The translations under genes were made by a program, and so were the position numbers. The notes below the pieces were generated by a model. It did no database searches. It saw nothing but the letters and a program-made list of their open reading frames with translations, and was not told the DNA's origin. Shown piece by piece: positions 27,575 through 37,616 of a DNA stretch of 52,742 bases (positions are counted from its first letter, which is position 1; every line of letters begins with the position of its first letter). This DNA comes from Candidatus Enterocloster faecavium (GTDB lineage Bacteria > Bacillota > Clostridia > Lachnospirales > Lachnospiraceae): assembly GCA_019118585.1 (NCBI GenBank), contig DWYS01000116.1, positions 1-52,742 on the forward strand. Direction: 5' to 3'.

Positions 27575-28960
27575 TCAGCTTTCATCCGACAAAGCCAGTC
27601 TGGCAAAAACCTCTCCCCGCTCCTCAAAGTTGCGGAATATTCCGTAGCTGGCAGCAGCCGGGGACAAAAGACAGCTCCTGCCCGGTCTGGTAAGTTTCTT
27701 TGCCTCTCTCACCGCATCTTCCAGATGGTCCGCTAAAACAAGACGATCTTTTCCCCGAAAATCCGGCTCCTGCTCCTGGATCTCCCGGAAAATCCGTTTT
27801 CCCGTAGCCTCCATCAGGATAATGTGGGGCACCGGATGCTCCGACAAAAAATGGATCAGCTCCCGGTAATCGATCCCCCGGTCCATGCCTCCGATAAGAA
27901 CCGTATCCACATCCTTCAGCGTTTTCAAAGCCTGGATCGCCGTATCACAGATGGTGGAGATGGAATCGTCAAAATACCGCACGCCGCCCCGCTCCCCCAC
28001 AAACTGAAGGCGGTGAGGCAGGGGATGATAGGTTTTCAGCCCCTGAGTAAAAGCCTCATCTTCCACTCCCAGCAGGCGGCAGGCGCCGTAAACCATGGCA
28101 ATGTCAAAATAGTTGTGAAGGCCTATGAGATGGATCTGGTCCGCCGGTATCTCATAGAGACTGCCGCGAAAATTTATCTGAGGCCATTTCTTCTTCCCCT
28201 GTTCCCGCTTCTGCTCCAGGCTCTCCTCCGCCTCCAGATCCAGCTCCAGATCCGGACGGTCCATTCCCGCCAAGATCACCTTTGAAAAGCAGGTTCCAGG
28301 CTTGGGACGGCACTGCACATTGCATACAAGAAAATCTTCCGCCCTCTGGTGACGGAAAATCTGCTCCTTGGCCAGCACGTACCGCTCCATGGTCCCATAA
28401 TGGTCCAGATGTTCTTCATACAAGTTGATCAAAAGAGCAATGTGGGGGGAGACCGTCATATACTCCAGCTGATGGCAGGACAGCTCAAATACGATCAAAG
28501 TCCTGGGGCCGATCTCCTCCAGATGGTCAAAGGCAGGAATGCCGATATTTCCCATGATCAGCACATCCCTTCCCGCCGTCTTTAAAATATGGTACATCAG
28601 GGAAGTCACCGTGCTTTTGCCCTTGGTCCCTGTAATCCCCACGATCCGGTCCCGAAACAGGCTGAAAAACACCTGAGTCTGAGAGAGGATCTCGCAGCTC
28701 AGCTTCTCCGGCGGCTCCTGAAGCACAATGCCGGGACTTTTGAAAATAACATCATAATTGTTCAGCACCTTCTGATAATCCGGGCCGGAAAACCGTTTTC
28801 CCATCCCTTCCTCAAAGGGGATCTCTCTCTGGTCCGCCACATCCAGACAGGCGCAGGTACCCAGCTCCTTTAGCACCGTCCAGGTGGAACGTCCCTCACG
28901 GCCAAAGCCCAAGATCAGAACCCGCTTTCCCCGAACCCAGGGGTTCAGTTGCTCAATCAC
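27575..28960 (-). CDS. murD: UDP-N-acetylmuramoyl-L-alanine--glutamate ligase (MurD family)
   Basis: GITGTKGKSTVTSLMYHILKTAG, MGNIGIPAFDHL, INLYEEHLDHYGTMERYVLAKEQIF. Confidence 0.92.
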   Translation of the reverse strand: MIEQLNPWVRGKRVLILGFGREGRSTWTVLKELGTCACLDVADQREIPFEEGMGKRFSGPDYQKVLNNYDVIFKSPGIVLQEPPEKLSCEILSQTQVFFSLFRDRIVGITGTKGKSTVTSLMYHILKTAGRDVLIMGNIGIPAFDHLEEIGPRTLIVFELSCHQLEYMTVSPHIALLINLYEEHLDHYGTMERYVLAKEQIFRHQRAEDFLVCNVQCRPKPGTCFSKVILAGMDRPDLELDLEAEESLEQKREQGKKKWPQINFRGSLYEIPADQIHLIGLHNYFDIAMVYGACRLLGVEDEAFTQGLKTYHPLPHRLQFVGERGGVRYFDDSISTICDTAIQALKTLKDVDTVLIGGMDRGIDYRELIHFLSEHPVPHIILMEATGKRIFREIQEQEPDFRGKDRLVLADHLEDAVREAKKLTRPGRSCLLSPAAASYGIFRNFEERGEVFARLALSDES

Positions 28961-30381
28961 TGTCTTTCTCTCCTTATCCTCTGCCGCACCAGCTCATCCA
29001 GTTTCTCCGGCAGCAGATTTTCCTCATCGTAAAAGGTAAAATAGGGGGACTCTCCCCTCCGGCTCTCCTCCTGGAAAACCCTGCTGTTTCTGTAATACTC
29101 CAGAAGGGCAGGCAGAGGTTTTCTCCCCCGCCCGAACTTCTCTATCGTCAGCCGGACTGCTTCCCTGACCTCGTCCCTGCTTCCCACGCACTCAAAAGGC
29201 TTCTCCCTGGCGATTCCCACCAGCTTGTCAAAGGTTTCCCTCAAAGACAAATCCTCCAGCATGGAACGGCCGAAAATGTTCTCTATCTCCTCCTGCTCCA
29301 AAAAGGGGGATAGGATCAGGCATACAAACAGACACTTGGGACAACGGCCGCACCAGCTGTCCGTCTTGCTTCCGCTGTTGCAGCTCCGGAAAATATCGTG
29401 ATACTGCTTCAGGCCGGAAAAAATCCAGGCAATCTGGAATTCGCTCAAAGGTCTCAGCAGGCTGAAATAGAAGGCGCTCCCCGGCATATACGTTTCAGCG
29501 TACTGGCGGAAGTCCTTCTCAAATTCAAAGCTCTTGGAATACTGGTGGTTGACACTGCTTCCGGGTACTGTACTTTCGTTGGCGCTGGACTCATTGGACA
29601 GAGCCACATAGTCCAGTTCCAGGATCGCCGCCCCGATCAGGGAGGAAAACGCCACAAGGGCGGAAAACGGGGTGTGGCCGTTGAGATATCCGCGGCGGTT
29701 CAGTTCCAGCATCCGCTGATCCAGAGTGCGTTTCACCTTCATTACCTTCTCATCTGAAAGCCCGGCCCGCTCCGCCGTATTCAGGCTTGCCCCTCTGGGA
29801 TTGATGATATATCCGTAAACGGGATACCCGCCGTCCATCAATAGATCCAGGGTCACCGCCGAATCCTTTCCTCCGCCGATCGGGACCAGGAATCCCTTGG
29901 AAAGACTTCTCTTTCCCTCTTGCTCCAAAGCGGAGACGGGGGAAGCTTCTTCTGATGAAGGTTCCTTCCCTGTCCGGAAATCCTGGCAGTGAATCTCCAT
30001 GAAGTTTTCTTCCCGTGCCTCCTCTATTCCGTTTACGTAGAAGAATTCTCCAAGACCGTTGAAATACAGATGCTTCCACCACCGGATCTGCTCCGAATCC
30101 AGCTTTCCTTTCTCGATATAGACCTGGGGCGGGCAGGCAATCTTCCAGTAGCTGATCAGCTCCACCATGCCCAGTGAAAAAAGCATCTCCTCCGTCACCC
30201 GTCCTTTTATCTCTTCCAGCCGGCCCTGAGGCAGGGGAAAGGTCCAGTGAGGGGTAAAAACCGACAATCCTTCGATTTCAAATGTATAGGTAATGTTCAG
30301 AGCTCCCTCTTCCCACTCCGCCTCGTATCCGCGGTAATAAAAATGAGGATATTCCCTCCTCAGCTTTTCGTACTGCTCCAT
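28957..30381 (-). CDS. MurL-like protein (UDP-MurNAc-L-Ala-L-Glu epimerase candidate)
   Basis: PP-loop-like PIGGGKDSAVTLDLLMDGG; CGRCPKCLFVC; 4-bp overlap with downstream murD. ORF track start 30429 abuts a terminator, so MEQYEKLRREYPHFYYRGYEAEW at 30381 is preferred. Confidence 0.7.
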   Translation of the reverse strand: MEQYEKLRREYPHFYYRGYEAEWEEGALNITYTFEIEGLSVFTPHWTFPLPQGRLEEIKGRVTEEMLFSLGMVELISYWKIACPPQVYIEKGKLDSEQIRWWKHLYFNGLGEFFYVNGIEEAREENFMEIHCQDFRTGKEPSSEEASPVSALEQEGKRSLSKGFLVPIGGGKDSAVTLDLLMDGGYPVYGYIINPRGASLNTAERAGLSDEKVMKVKRTLDQRMLELNRRGYLNGHTPFSALVAFSSLIGAAILELDYVALSNESSANESTVPGSSVNHQYSKSFEFEKDFRQYAETYMPGSAFYFSLLRPLSEFQIAWIFSGLKQYHDIFRSCNSGSKTDSWCGRCPKCLFVCLILSPFLEQEEIENIFGRSMLEDLSLRETFDKLVGIAREKPFECVGSRDEVREAVRLTIEKFGRGRKPLPALLEYYRNSRVFQEESRRGESPYFTFYDEENLLPEKLDELVRQRIRRERQ

Positions 30382-30431
30382 TTTCCACTCCGTTTCCGGC
30401 GGTCTTCGATGGCTCCGCCAAATGCCCATAG

Positions 30432-30490
30432 CAAAAAATCCGCTGCGCTCTCTTCTCTATTTGGCTCACGCACAGCGGATCTTTTCTATT
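30432..30490 (-). terminator. Terminator of the HAD phosphatase gene
   Basis: Minus strand ATCCGCTGTGCG...GCGCAGCGGATTTTTTGC. Confidence 0.85.
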
Positions 30491-30550
30491 AGGTATTATA
30501 TTCGAGAATGAGGGAATTTGCAAGGAAAGAAGGGAACCTCTTCACGCCTG

Positions 30551-31219
30551 TCAGAAAAATATTTCAGGGTCCTTTTCACAAAATTGAATAAAATCATCCA
30601 TTGCCCCGATTTCCCCATCTGCCAGAGAGCGATCAAAATCAAAGCGGTCATCCCGCAGGGCGATCACTTTTACTCCAGCCCGATGAGCCGCCGTGATTCC
30701 CACAGTCGAGTCTTCAATCGCAATGCATTCTTCCGGCAAGACGCCCAAAAGTTCCGCAGTCTTCTGGTAAATCTCAGGATTAGGCTTGCTCTCCTTAAAC
30801 TGCTCTCCGCTGACAATCACATCCAGATAAGGGACCACCCCAACCTGTGTAAGGATCATTTTTACCTTCTCATAGGCCGTGGATGAGGCCACTGCCGTCC
30901 GCATTTTCTTTTCCCTGGCCCATTTCAGGATATCCAAAACCGCAGGGCGGAAAATTTTATGATAATCGATTGTACAGGGATGCTCCGGCTGCCAGCTCTC
31001 TCTGTACTCCGTCCTGGTCTCCAGCCAATCTTTATCCCAGCCAATCACAGCCGCAATCCTGGTCCACACATCACGGCTGGTCCTTCCCACGATCTGGTAA
31101 AGTTCCTCTCTCGTTACCTCCGGGCGTTTTGAGCGCACAAAAGCCAGAACCTGCTCCATGCTGACCGGCTCGCTGTCGATAATCACTCCATCCATGTCCA
31201 ATATAAGGGCCTTTATCAT
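30551..31219 (-). CDS. HAD-IA family phosphatase / beta-phosphoglucomutase-like
   Basis: ALILDMDGVIIDSEP, VASSTAYEKV, KPNPEIYQKTAELLGVLPEECIAIEDSTVGITAAHRAG. Confidence 0.9.
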   Translation of the reverse strand: MIKALILDMDGVIIDSEPVSMEQVLAFVRSKRPEVTREELYQIVGRTSRDVWTRIAAVIGWDKDWLETRTEYRESWQPEHPCTIDYHKIFRPAVLDILKWAREKKMRTAVASSTAYEKVKMILTQVGVVPYLDVIVSGEQFKESKPNPEIYQKTAELLGVLPEECIAIEDSTVGITAAHRAGVKVIALRDDRFDFDRSLADGEIGAMDDFIQFCEKDPEIFF

Positions 31220-31243
31220 GTCATCTATCCTCCATTATCCCAG

Positions 31244-31303
31244 AAAAGGCGCTGAACCATCAAATGACCCAACGCCTTTTCCGGATGTCCTCCGGGGACA
31301 TCC
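31244..31303 (-). terminator. Tandem hairpins after the transporter/SIS operon
   Basis: AAAAGGCG...CGCCTTTT (31244-31280) and GGATGTCC-TCCGG-GGACATCC (31283-31303); the latter carries a T6 tract on the plus strand. Confidence 0.8.
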
Positions 31304-31328
31304 CGTTTTTTAATCGTTAAGTTTAATT

Positions 31329-32291
31329 TTAATAATCAAACTTCCACATATAACGTCTTACACTCAGCGGATGGTTTCTCACATCTGCCAGCAGGTTATT
31401 AAATACGCGGACTACATTGGTATGGAAGAAGGGATCCAGATATTCGGATACATCTCCCAGCTCTCCCATTCCATAATCCAGGCCGTCCAGAATCATGCAG
31501 CGGTCGTTGAATTTCTTCATAAAGGTCAGGGCTCTGTCATCCAGAGGACGGGTCCTTCCGGTAGATTTCATCATCAGGAACGCTGTATTCTTGTCGGTAA
31601 TCTCAAAAGGCCCGTGGAAATACTCGCCAGAGTGGATCACGCTGGAATTGATCCACTGCATCTCCATAAAGATACAGATGGACTCCTGATGAGCACTGCC
31701 CCAGGAAGCGCCGCTTCCCATGGTATAGATCACAGAATCATCCTTAAATTCCCAGGCATATTTAATGGCATATGGAACGATCTCCTTGCATGCTTTCTTT
31801 ACAATGCCGTCCATCTTCTGTAAGCCATCCAGCAGTTTGTCATACTCTGCGTATCCCTCAATTTCATTCAAAAGCTCTACTGCCAGCTTGAATCCATAGG
31901 AAGATTTCTGATTCTCTACCACGGAACCATCGCCGAATTCATAGAGGATCACATATTCTGCCGATTCAGACAGGGGGGAGGGGATCTGGAAGGTCAGTCC
32001 AACGGTAGCTGCACCTTTTTCCCTGGCCACCTGGCAGGCCTTTACTGTTTCCGGGGTATTGCCTCTCTGAGAAGCGAGGATCACAACAGCATTTGGACCA
32101 ATCTCTCTGGGAGTGGCATGTACAAATTCATTGGAATTGATATAGCCTACCTTCAATTTTGTAGCCTCGCAGCTGAGGAAATACTTGGCCGGGAAAAATC
32201 CTGCCAGAGAGCCTCCGCAGCCCACAAAGTACACCGTATCAATTGTGTGATCCTTCAAGATACTTCCAACGATTTCTTTTACTTTTTCCAT
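31329..32291 (-). CDS. SIS-domain protein, FrlB-like deglycase (paralog 3)
   Basis: VYFVGCGGSLAGFFPAKYF, NEFVHATPREIGPNAVVILASQRGNTPETV, C-terminal HPLSVRRYMWKFDY. Confidence 0.88.
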   Translation of the reverse strand: MEKVKEIVGSILKDHTIDTVYFVGCGGSLAGFFPAKYFLSCEATKLKVGYINSNEFVHATPREIGPNAVVILASQRGNTPETVKACQVAREKGAATVGLTFQIPSPLSESAEYVILYEFGDGSVVENQKSSYGFKLAVELLNEIEGYAEYDKLLDGLQKMDGIVKKACKEIVPYAIKYAWEFKDDSVIYTMGSGASWGSAHQESICIFMEMQWINSSVIHSGEYFHGPFEITDKNTAFLMMKSTGRTRPLDDRALTFMKKFNDRCMILDGLDYGMGELGDVSEYLDPFFHTNVVRVFNNLLADVRNHPLSVRRYMWKFDY

Positions 32292-32364
32292 GTTCTATTT
32301 TCCCTTCCGGACCGGAGATCCGGTCCTAAATTGATATTCCGTTGAATGGTCTGATCATTTTTCT

Positions 32365-33201
32365 CTAGCCCTTCACCGCTCCGCTGGTAAGGCCGCGCAC
32401 AAATTGCTTGGACATCAGCAGGAACAGGATGATCAGCGGCAGAGAAGCGATGATCAAACCTGCCAGAGTCGTAACATAATCCGTGCTCAGGTCTCCTCTG
32501 AAGGTCATCAGACCGATGGGAATGGTCTGAATATTCTTATCGCTGAGGAATACGTTGGCAAACAGGAACTCATTCCAAACAAAATTCAGATTTACGATCG
32601 TGCAGGATGCAAAGATCGGCTTGGAAATCGGCACGATAATTTTTGTAAATATCTGAAAACTGTTGTAGCCATCCATGATGGCCGCCTCCTCCAGTTCCAC
32701 CGGTATAGAGAGGAAATAGGCCCGCATCAAAAATACCGTAAATGGTATCCTGAAAGCAATATAGGGCAAGATCACTGCCGCATAGGTATTGTATATATTG
32801 AGGGTCTGAAGTATGTTATAAAGCGGTACCAGAGCGATCTGTTCTGACAGGGTCATTCCTCCTAAAACGATCAGGAAGATAATATCGCTTCCCTTCGCCT
32901 TAAACCGGGTCAGACCATAAGCCAGAAAAGAAGCCAGCACCAAAATCCCCACAAGAGAGATCGCACTTACCAAAATAGAATTTCCAAAATAACGATACAG
33001 GCCTATCGTCCATGCCTTCACATAGTTGCCGAACATCCACTGTTTCGGAAGCGCTAAAGAATCCATAAACAGTTCCGGATTGGTCTTAAAGGAGTTAAGG
33101 ATGATCCACAGCAAAGGAGCCGCAATGACCACGCAAAGCAGGATACACAGCAAAGTCAGCAGTACGGAAGAAAGCCGAATCTTTTTCTTATTCTCTTTCA
33201 T
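32365..33201 (-). CDS. Carbohydrate ABC transporter permease (MalG-like)
   Basis: EEAAIMDGYNSFQIFTKIIVPISKPI EAA loop. Confidence 0.93.
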   Translation of the reverse strand: MKENKKKIRLSSVLLTLLCILLCVVIAAPLLWIILNSFKTNPELFMDSLALPKQWMFGNYVKAWTIGLYRYFGNSILVSAISLVGILVLASFLAYGLTRFKAKGSDIIFLIVLGGMTLSEQIALVPLYNILQTLNIYNTYAAVILPYIAFRIPFTVFLMRAYFLSIPVELEEAAIMDGYNSFQIFTKIIVPISKPIFASCTIVNLNFVWNEFLFANVFLSDKNIQTIPIGLMTFRGDLSTDYVTTLAGLIIASLPLIILFLLMSKQFVRGLTSGAVKG

Positions 33202-33214
33202 ATCTCCACCTCCC

Positions 33215-34087
33215 TTATTCCTTGCCGGAGTGGGTCACCCGAATCTGAATAATTGAGAGGGTTACCGTAATGACAAAGATAAATACACCGGTTACAGCGG
33301 CCATTCCTAAATCTGAGTGGAGGAAAGCCTGCTGGTACAAATAAAGTCCCAGAACCTGGGAGCTGTTTCCAGGTCCTCCGCTTGTAGTGGAATATACCTC
33401 TGTATAAAGTTTAAAGGCTCCAATAATGGTAATGATCACGCAGACCAGAAGCTGCTCCTTGGCCTGCGGCAGCATGATATAGAGCGCTCTCTTAACAGGA
33501 CCGGCTCCATCAATAGCCGCCGCCTCCACATAATCTCTTGGCACGTTCTGGAAAGCCACCACCATAAGCAGGGTAATATAACCGGTAAACTGCCACTGGC
33601 TCATAGCAATAATACAGTAAATTGCCATCTTGGAATCGCCCAGCCAGCCATATGTAGGCAGGCCCAATGTTTTTAACAAACTGTTCAGGAAACCAATATT
33701 CGGATTATAAATGAAGGTGAACATGAGGCCCACTGCCGTAAGAGAAATCAGCGCGGGCAGATAATAGAAATTCCGGAAAAAGTTCCGCATTCTCTTGCCA
33801 ATAGCACCACTCTCCAGGATCAGGGCTAAAACCGTTCCAAACCCCACCTGGACGATCAGGGAGATGATACAGTAAGCCACATTATTTTTCAGCATAATCG
33901 GAAATACCGGATCCGTAAAAAACCGCCTGTAATTGTCCAATCCAACAAAGGTGCTGCCTGCAGAAAAAGATGACAATCGGAAAAAGCTATAGACAATATT
34001 CATCAGCACCGGAATATAGACAAAACACAAAACCATCAAAACGCCCGGCAGCATATAGAGATACGGCGTGTGCTTTTTCGTTCTCAT
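33215..34087 (-). CDS. Sugar ABC transporter permease (MalF-like)
   Basis: YVEAAAIDGAGPVKRALYIMLPQAKEQL EAA loop. Confidence 0.93.
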   Translation of the reverse strand: MRTKKHTPYLYMLPGVLMVLCFVYIPVLMNIVYSFFRLSSFSAGSTFVGLDNYRRFFTDPVFPIMLKNNVAYCIISLIVQVGFGTVLALILESGAIGKRMRNFFRNFYYLPALISLTAVGLMFTFIYNPNIGFLNSLLKTLGLPTYGWLGDSKMAIYCIIAMSQWQFTGYITLLMVVAFQNVPRDYVEAAAIDGAGPVKRALYIMLPQAKEQLLVCVIITIIGAFKLYTEVYSTTSGGPGNSSQVLGLYLYQQAFLHSDLGMAAVTGVFIFVITVTLSIIQIRVTHSGKE

Positions 34088-34186
34088 GCAATCACCTTCC
34101 TTTAAGTTTTATTTAGAGGCTGCCGCTGGCTAAAACGGCAGCCCCTCCTATACACAGGCCAAAGGCCCTTGTCAGTCTCTCTTTTC

Positions 34187-35575
34187 TTACTGACTGGCTT
34201 CCTCCGTCCCGCTGGTGCCCACCAGAGTCTGGGCCTCCAAAGCCTTTGCACGGATCCGCTCCATCGCCTGTTCCGGAGTCACATCTCCATTGGTCAGGTC
34301 AGATACTGCAGTCAGATACTCGTCACAAACTGTGGAATACAGAGCATTATCCAGCCATTCGCTCATTGCCTCTGCATCCATGATAGTATTGAATCCATCC
34401 ACCAGCGCCTGATCGGTCACACCGCTGATATCGATCTTGGAAGCATTGAACCAGCCAATCTCCTGGCACTGCTCTGCTCCAACTTCCGGTCCAAGGAACC
34501 ATTTCAGGAATTCTACGCACTCATCAGGATACTGTGTCTTGGAGCAAACAACGAAGCCTTCAGGAGCTCCGGTCAGGATATTGGGATTGCCTGCTGCGCC
34601 TTCGATCTCCGGGAACTTGAACATACCAAACTGGATATCCGGATTGTCTGTACGCAGGGTGGGGATCTCAACCAGCTCTGCATAGTACATGCCTGCCTGC
34701 CCCATTGCAAAATTCATACGGCCCATATCCGGCTTAATGCCGTTGGGATTCTCGGTCATGTAGGGAAGCAGCTTCTGATAATACTCAAGGGCTTCCACAT
34801 AGCCTGGATCGGTAAACTCACCTGTAGAGGGATTGTAATCCTTCTCTCTTACATCATCCGGCACACAAAGCTGATTCAGCGTACCTACATAGTGAGAGCA
34901 GGACCAAGGCTCCAGGTTTCCGAAAGAAATCGGGGTAATGCCTGCCGCCTTCAGGGTCTCGCAGACCTGGATCAGCTCATCCCAGGTAGTGGGAACTTCC
35001 AGATTGTTCTCCTCGAAAATCTGAGTGTTATAGAAGAACAGCTTGCAGTCCAGACGGAACGGGATTCCGTAAACCATGCCGTCATCCGTTGTGTAGATAT
35101 CCATCTGGGATTCCATGAGAGAATCTTTCCACTCCTGATCGGCATCCAAATAGGGGGTGAGATCCAGCACCAGTCCCTCTCGGATAAAACGCTCTGTAAA
35201 GTCGCCGGCCCAGCTAAAGAAGATATCCGGCCGTTCATCGCCGCCCAGGACTACCTGAATCCTCTCCTTGTATGCCTGGTTTGCTGCGTTGGTGATCTCA
35301 AACTTAATATCCGGATGGGTTTCCTCGTACTCATGCAGCTTCGCCTCGATAAAGCTGTTGTAAGGCTCATCCGGGAAACGGTGCATAAAACGAATTACTT
35401 TCTGCTCACCGCCAGACTCTGCAGCAGCCGCAGTATCCCCGCTGTTATCTCCGCTGGCAGCCGCTTGAGTATCTCCGCCTAGACTGCTCCCGCTGCTTCC
35501 ACAGCCCGCAATGCTTAAAGCCATCAGTCCTGCCATCGCCGCACACAACGCTCTTTTTGCTACTCCTTTTCTCAT
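34187..35575 (-). CDS. Extracellular solute-binding protein of a sugar-type ABC transporter
   Basis: Lipobox LSIAGC; RIQVVLGGDERPDIFFSWAGDFTERFIREGLVLDLTPYL; GIPFRLDCKLFFYNTQIFEE. Confidence 0.93.
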   Translation of the reverse strand: MRKGVAKRALCAAMAGLMALSIAGCGSSGSSLGGDTQAAASGDNSGDTAAAAESGGEQKVIRFMHRFPDEPYNSFIEAKLHEYEETHPDIKFEITNAANQAYKERIQVVLGGDERPDIFFSWAGDFTERFIREGLVLDLTPYLDADQEWKDSLMESQMDIYTTDDGMVYGIPFRLDCKLFFYNTQIFEENNLEVPTTWDELIQVCETLKAAGITPISFGNLEPWSCSHYVGTLNQLCVPDDVREKDYNPSTGEFTDPGYVEALEYYQKLLPYMTENPNGIKPDMGRMNFAMGQAGMYYAELVEIPTLRTDNPDIQFGMFKFPEIEGAAGNPNILTGAPEGFVVCSKTQYPDECVEFLKWFLGPEVGAEQCQEIGWFNASKIDISGVTDQALVDGFNTIMDAEAMSEWLDNALYSTVCDEYLTAVSDLTNGDVTPEQAMERIRAKALEAQTLVGTSGTEEASQ

Positions 35576-35608
35576 AAAACTCTCCTTTCCTCGACATGAC
35601 TTTAGGTC

Positions 35609-36553
35609 CTATTTTGTATGGCTCATGATTGCCAGATCTTCTTCTGACAACTCAACGACCTTTCCAAATCCAAAAGAACCATCTCTCTGGCACTGGCCGG
35701 CAGAGAATACAGCCGCCCGGTACAAGCTTGTTTTGATGAGATAATCCTTATATACCTGAGCCGTTACCGTCCCGCGGCTTCCCGACCCTTGGGAAAAATC
35801 AACTGCATCTCCCGCTCCCTCCAGATAATGGACCAGGAAACTTGCGATAAAGGAATCTCCTGCACCCATGGTATCTTTTGCCTTTACCAGGCAGGGTGAC
35901 TGCTCATAAAATGTACCGTCCGCCAGAAGCATCGATCCTTTGGAACCTCTGGTAGCGATCACCATATGCCGGCAGCCATACTCCATCATCTGAAGCATAG
36001 TCTCCTTTATCTCATCCTCCTCCATATCACCGCAGGAGATTTCCCCGCAGTCAATATAGGGGCAGCAGTTTTTCAGATATTCCTGGTCATAACGGTTGGA
36101 AAAATCCATTGAGACGAACTTTCCTGCCCGGCTCATCACCGGAAGTTCCTTTTCCATGAAGCTGTGAATACTGGTATGGATCAGATCATATTTTGATATG
36201 TAAAGCTCATCTAAGTGTGTAAGGACCGGTGGTTTCTCCCGTGAAATACCGCCGTGATTCCCCTCCAAAAATACCCGATCTCCGTCTACCAGCTGTACCC
36301 TGGCACAGCCATTAGGTCCCTTTTCCATACGGCAGTGGGACAGATCCAATCCCAAGCTCTTTACCACCGTATACACATGCTCCCCTACCTCGTCATCACC
36401 AAAGGTTCCCAGATACGCTGCTTCAGCTCCCATCACCTTCGCAAAAACAGCTACGTTCAGGGCGTTTCCCCCCGGATAAATGGTCTTGGTATGCAGGTAT
36501 TTATCACAAACATTATCGCCAATTCCAAGCACTTTTATCATATATTTTTGCAC
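35609..36553 (-). CDS. PfkB-family sugar kinase, FrlD-like
   Basis: GIGDNVCDKYLHTKTIYPGGNALNVAVFAKVMG, KDTMGAGDSFIASFL. ORF starts at GTG 36553; ATG at 36541 is an alternative. Confidence 0.88.
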   Translation of the reverse strand: MQKYMIKVLGIGDNVCDKYLHTKTIYPGGNALNVAVFAKVMGAEAAYLGTFGDDEVGEHVYTVVKSLGLDLSHCRMEKGPNGCARVQLVDGDRVFLEGNHGGISREKPPVLTHLDELYISKYDLIHTSIHSFMEKELPVMSRAGKFVSMDFSNRYDQEYLKNCCPYIDCGEISCGDMEEDEIKETMLQMMEYGCRHMVIATRGSKGSMLLADGTFYEQSPCLVKAKDTMGAGDSFIASFLVHYLEGAGDAVDFSQGSGSRGTVTAQVYKDYLIKTSLYRAAVFSAGQCQRDGSFGFGKVVELSEEDLAIMSHTK

Positions 36554-36586
36554 ATCCTTATTTGTTATTATTTCATGTACTATTTT

Positions 36587-36615
36587 GTTATATCACATCT
36601 TCCCTATGCAATCAA
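36587..36615 (-). promoter_or_regulatory. Promoter of the kinase/ABC/SIS operon
   Basis: TTGATT - 17 bp - TATAAC on the minus strand. Confidence 0.6.
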
Positions 36616-36697
36616 GTATATTTTAATATTTTTTGTGCAAATTATTTAACAATATTCAAAAATCCCCCTCTTTTCCCTGCATTTTATCATTATACGC

Positions 36698-36750
36698 AAA
36701 AGGCGCCATCCCACAGTCATCCTTTCGGAATCCTGAGCCATGACGCCTTT
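36698..36750 (-). terminator. Terminator after the FrlC-like gene
   Basis: AAAGGCG(CC)AT...ATGACGCCTTT stem, minus-strand T-tract. Confidence 0.75.
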
Positions 36751-36782
36751 GCCGCCTTTATAAATTTGTCTAAACGCAGCTG

Positions 36783-37616
36783 TTACAAAACAGAAAACAG
36801 CCGCTTTACACTCTGTTCCACCGACTTGGTGGGATCCATATAATACCGTCCATCTGTAATTTCCAAAGACAGATAGCCTCTGTAAGGATAAGCATCCAGT
36901 TCCTCCAGATAACCTTCCATATCCAGAACGCCGTCCCCCCAGGCCAGATGTCCTCTGGGCGCTCCGTCAATAAAATGGATGTGTACCAGACTGTCCCCCA
37001 GGGCCTCAAGGTACTGCGCCGGACGCTCCGATGCAAGAGCCATAGGGATCGTATCGATCATCCCCCCAATGGATGGATGATCCAGCTGTCTGAGCATCTT
37101 CATCAGACCCGGCAGGTCATAAACCAGATTGCTCTCATCCCTGCGAAGTATTTCCAGCGCCAGAACAATCTCATAATCCTCTGCCATCTCGGCCAGGCTG
37201 TAAAGACCTTCCTCCGCCCACTTCCATGCCTCGTCCCGGTTGCTTCCGTCAAAATATCCGGTACCCGAAGTAACCAGAACCTTGTCACTTCCCAATTCCC
37301 CTGCCGCACGGATACTGTTCTCAAAAAATTTCAGGCTCCGTTTTCTGGTATCCGGATTATCTGAGGCCAGATTAACAGGATAAACACACTGTTCCGGTGT
37401 AAAGCACACCAGCTTCAGGCCTCTGCCTTCGATCTCACGGCGCACCTTCCGGATTTCCTGATAAGTCATATCCTCCATGTGAAAATGAGGAGCAGCTCCC
37501 CAGAGTTCTACATTTTCCACCCCAAACCTCACCGCATCATCCAGGAACAGTGAGAGCGGAAAATATTTATACTGGATATTCATGACGCTGATTTGCTTTC
37601 TGCTTATATTTTTCAT
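36783..37616 (-). CDS. Sugar phosphate isomerase/epimerase (TIM barrel), FrlC-like
   Basis: VENVELWGAAPHFHMEDM, ALEILRRDESNLVYDLPG, GMIDTIPMALASERPAQYLEALGDSLVHIHFIDG. Confidence 0.85.
   Translation of the reverse strand: MKNISRKQISVMNIQYKYFPLSLFLDDAVRFGVENVELWGAAPHFHMEDMTYQEIRKVRREIEGRGLKLVCFTPEQCVYPVNLASDNPDTRKRSLKFFENSIRAAGELGSDKVLVTSGTGYFDGSNRDEAWKWAEEGLYSLAEMAEDYEIVLALEILRRDESNLVYDLPGLMKMLRQLDHPSIGGMIDTIPMALASERPAQYLEALGDSLVHIHFIDGAPRGHLAWGDGVLDMEGYLEELDAYPYRGYLSLEITDGRYYMDPTKSVEQSVKRLFSVL

Noticed and set aside
34169-35482. 437-aa plus ORF
   Set aside because: Entirely antisense to the solute-binding protein gene, which has clear lipobox and SBP signatures.
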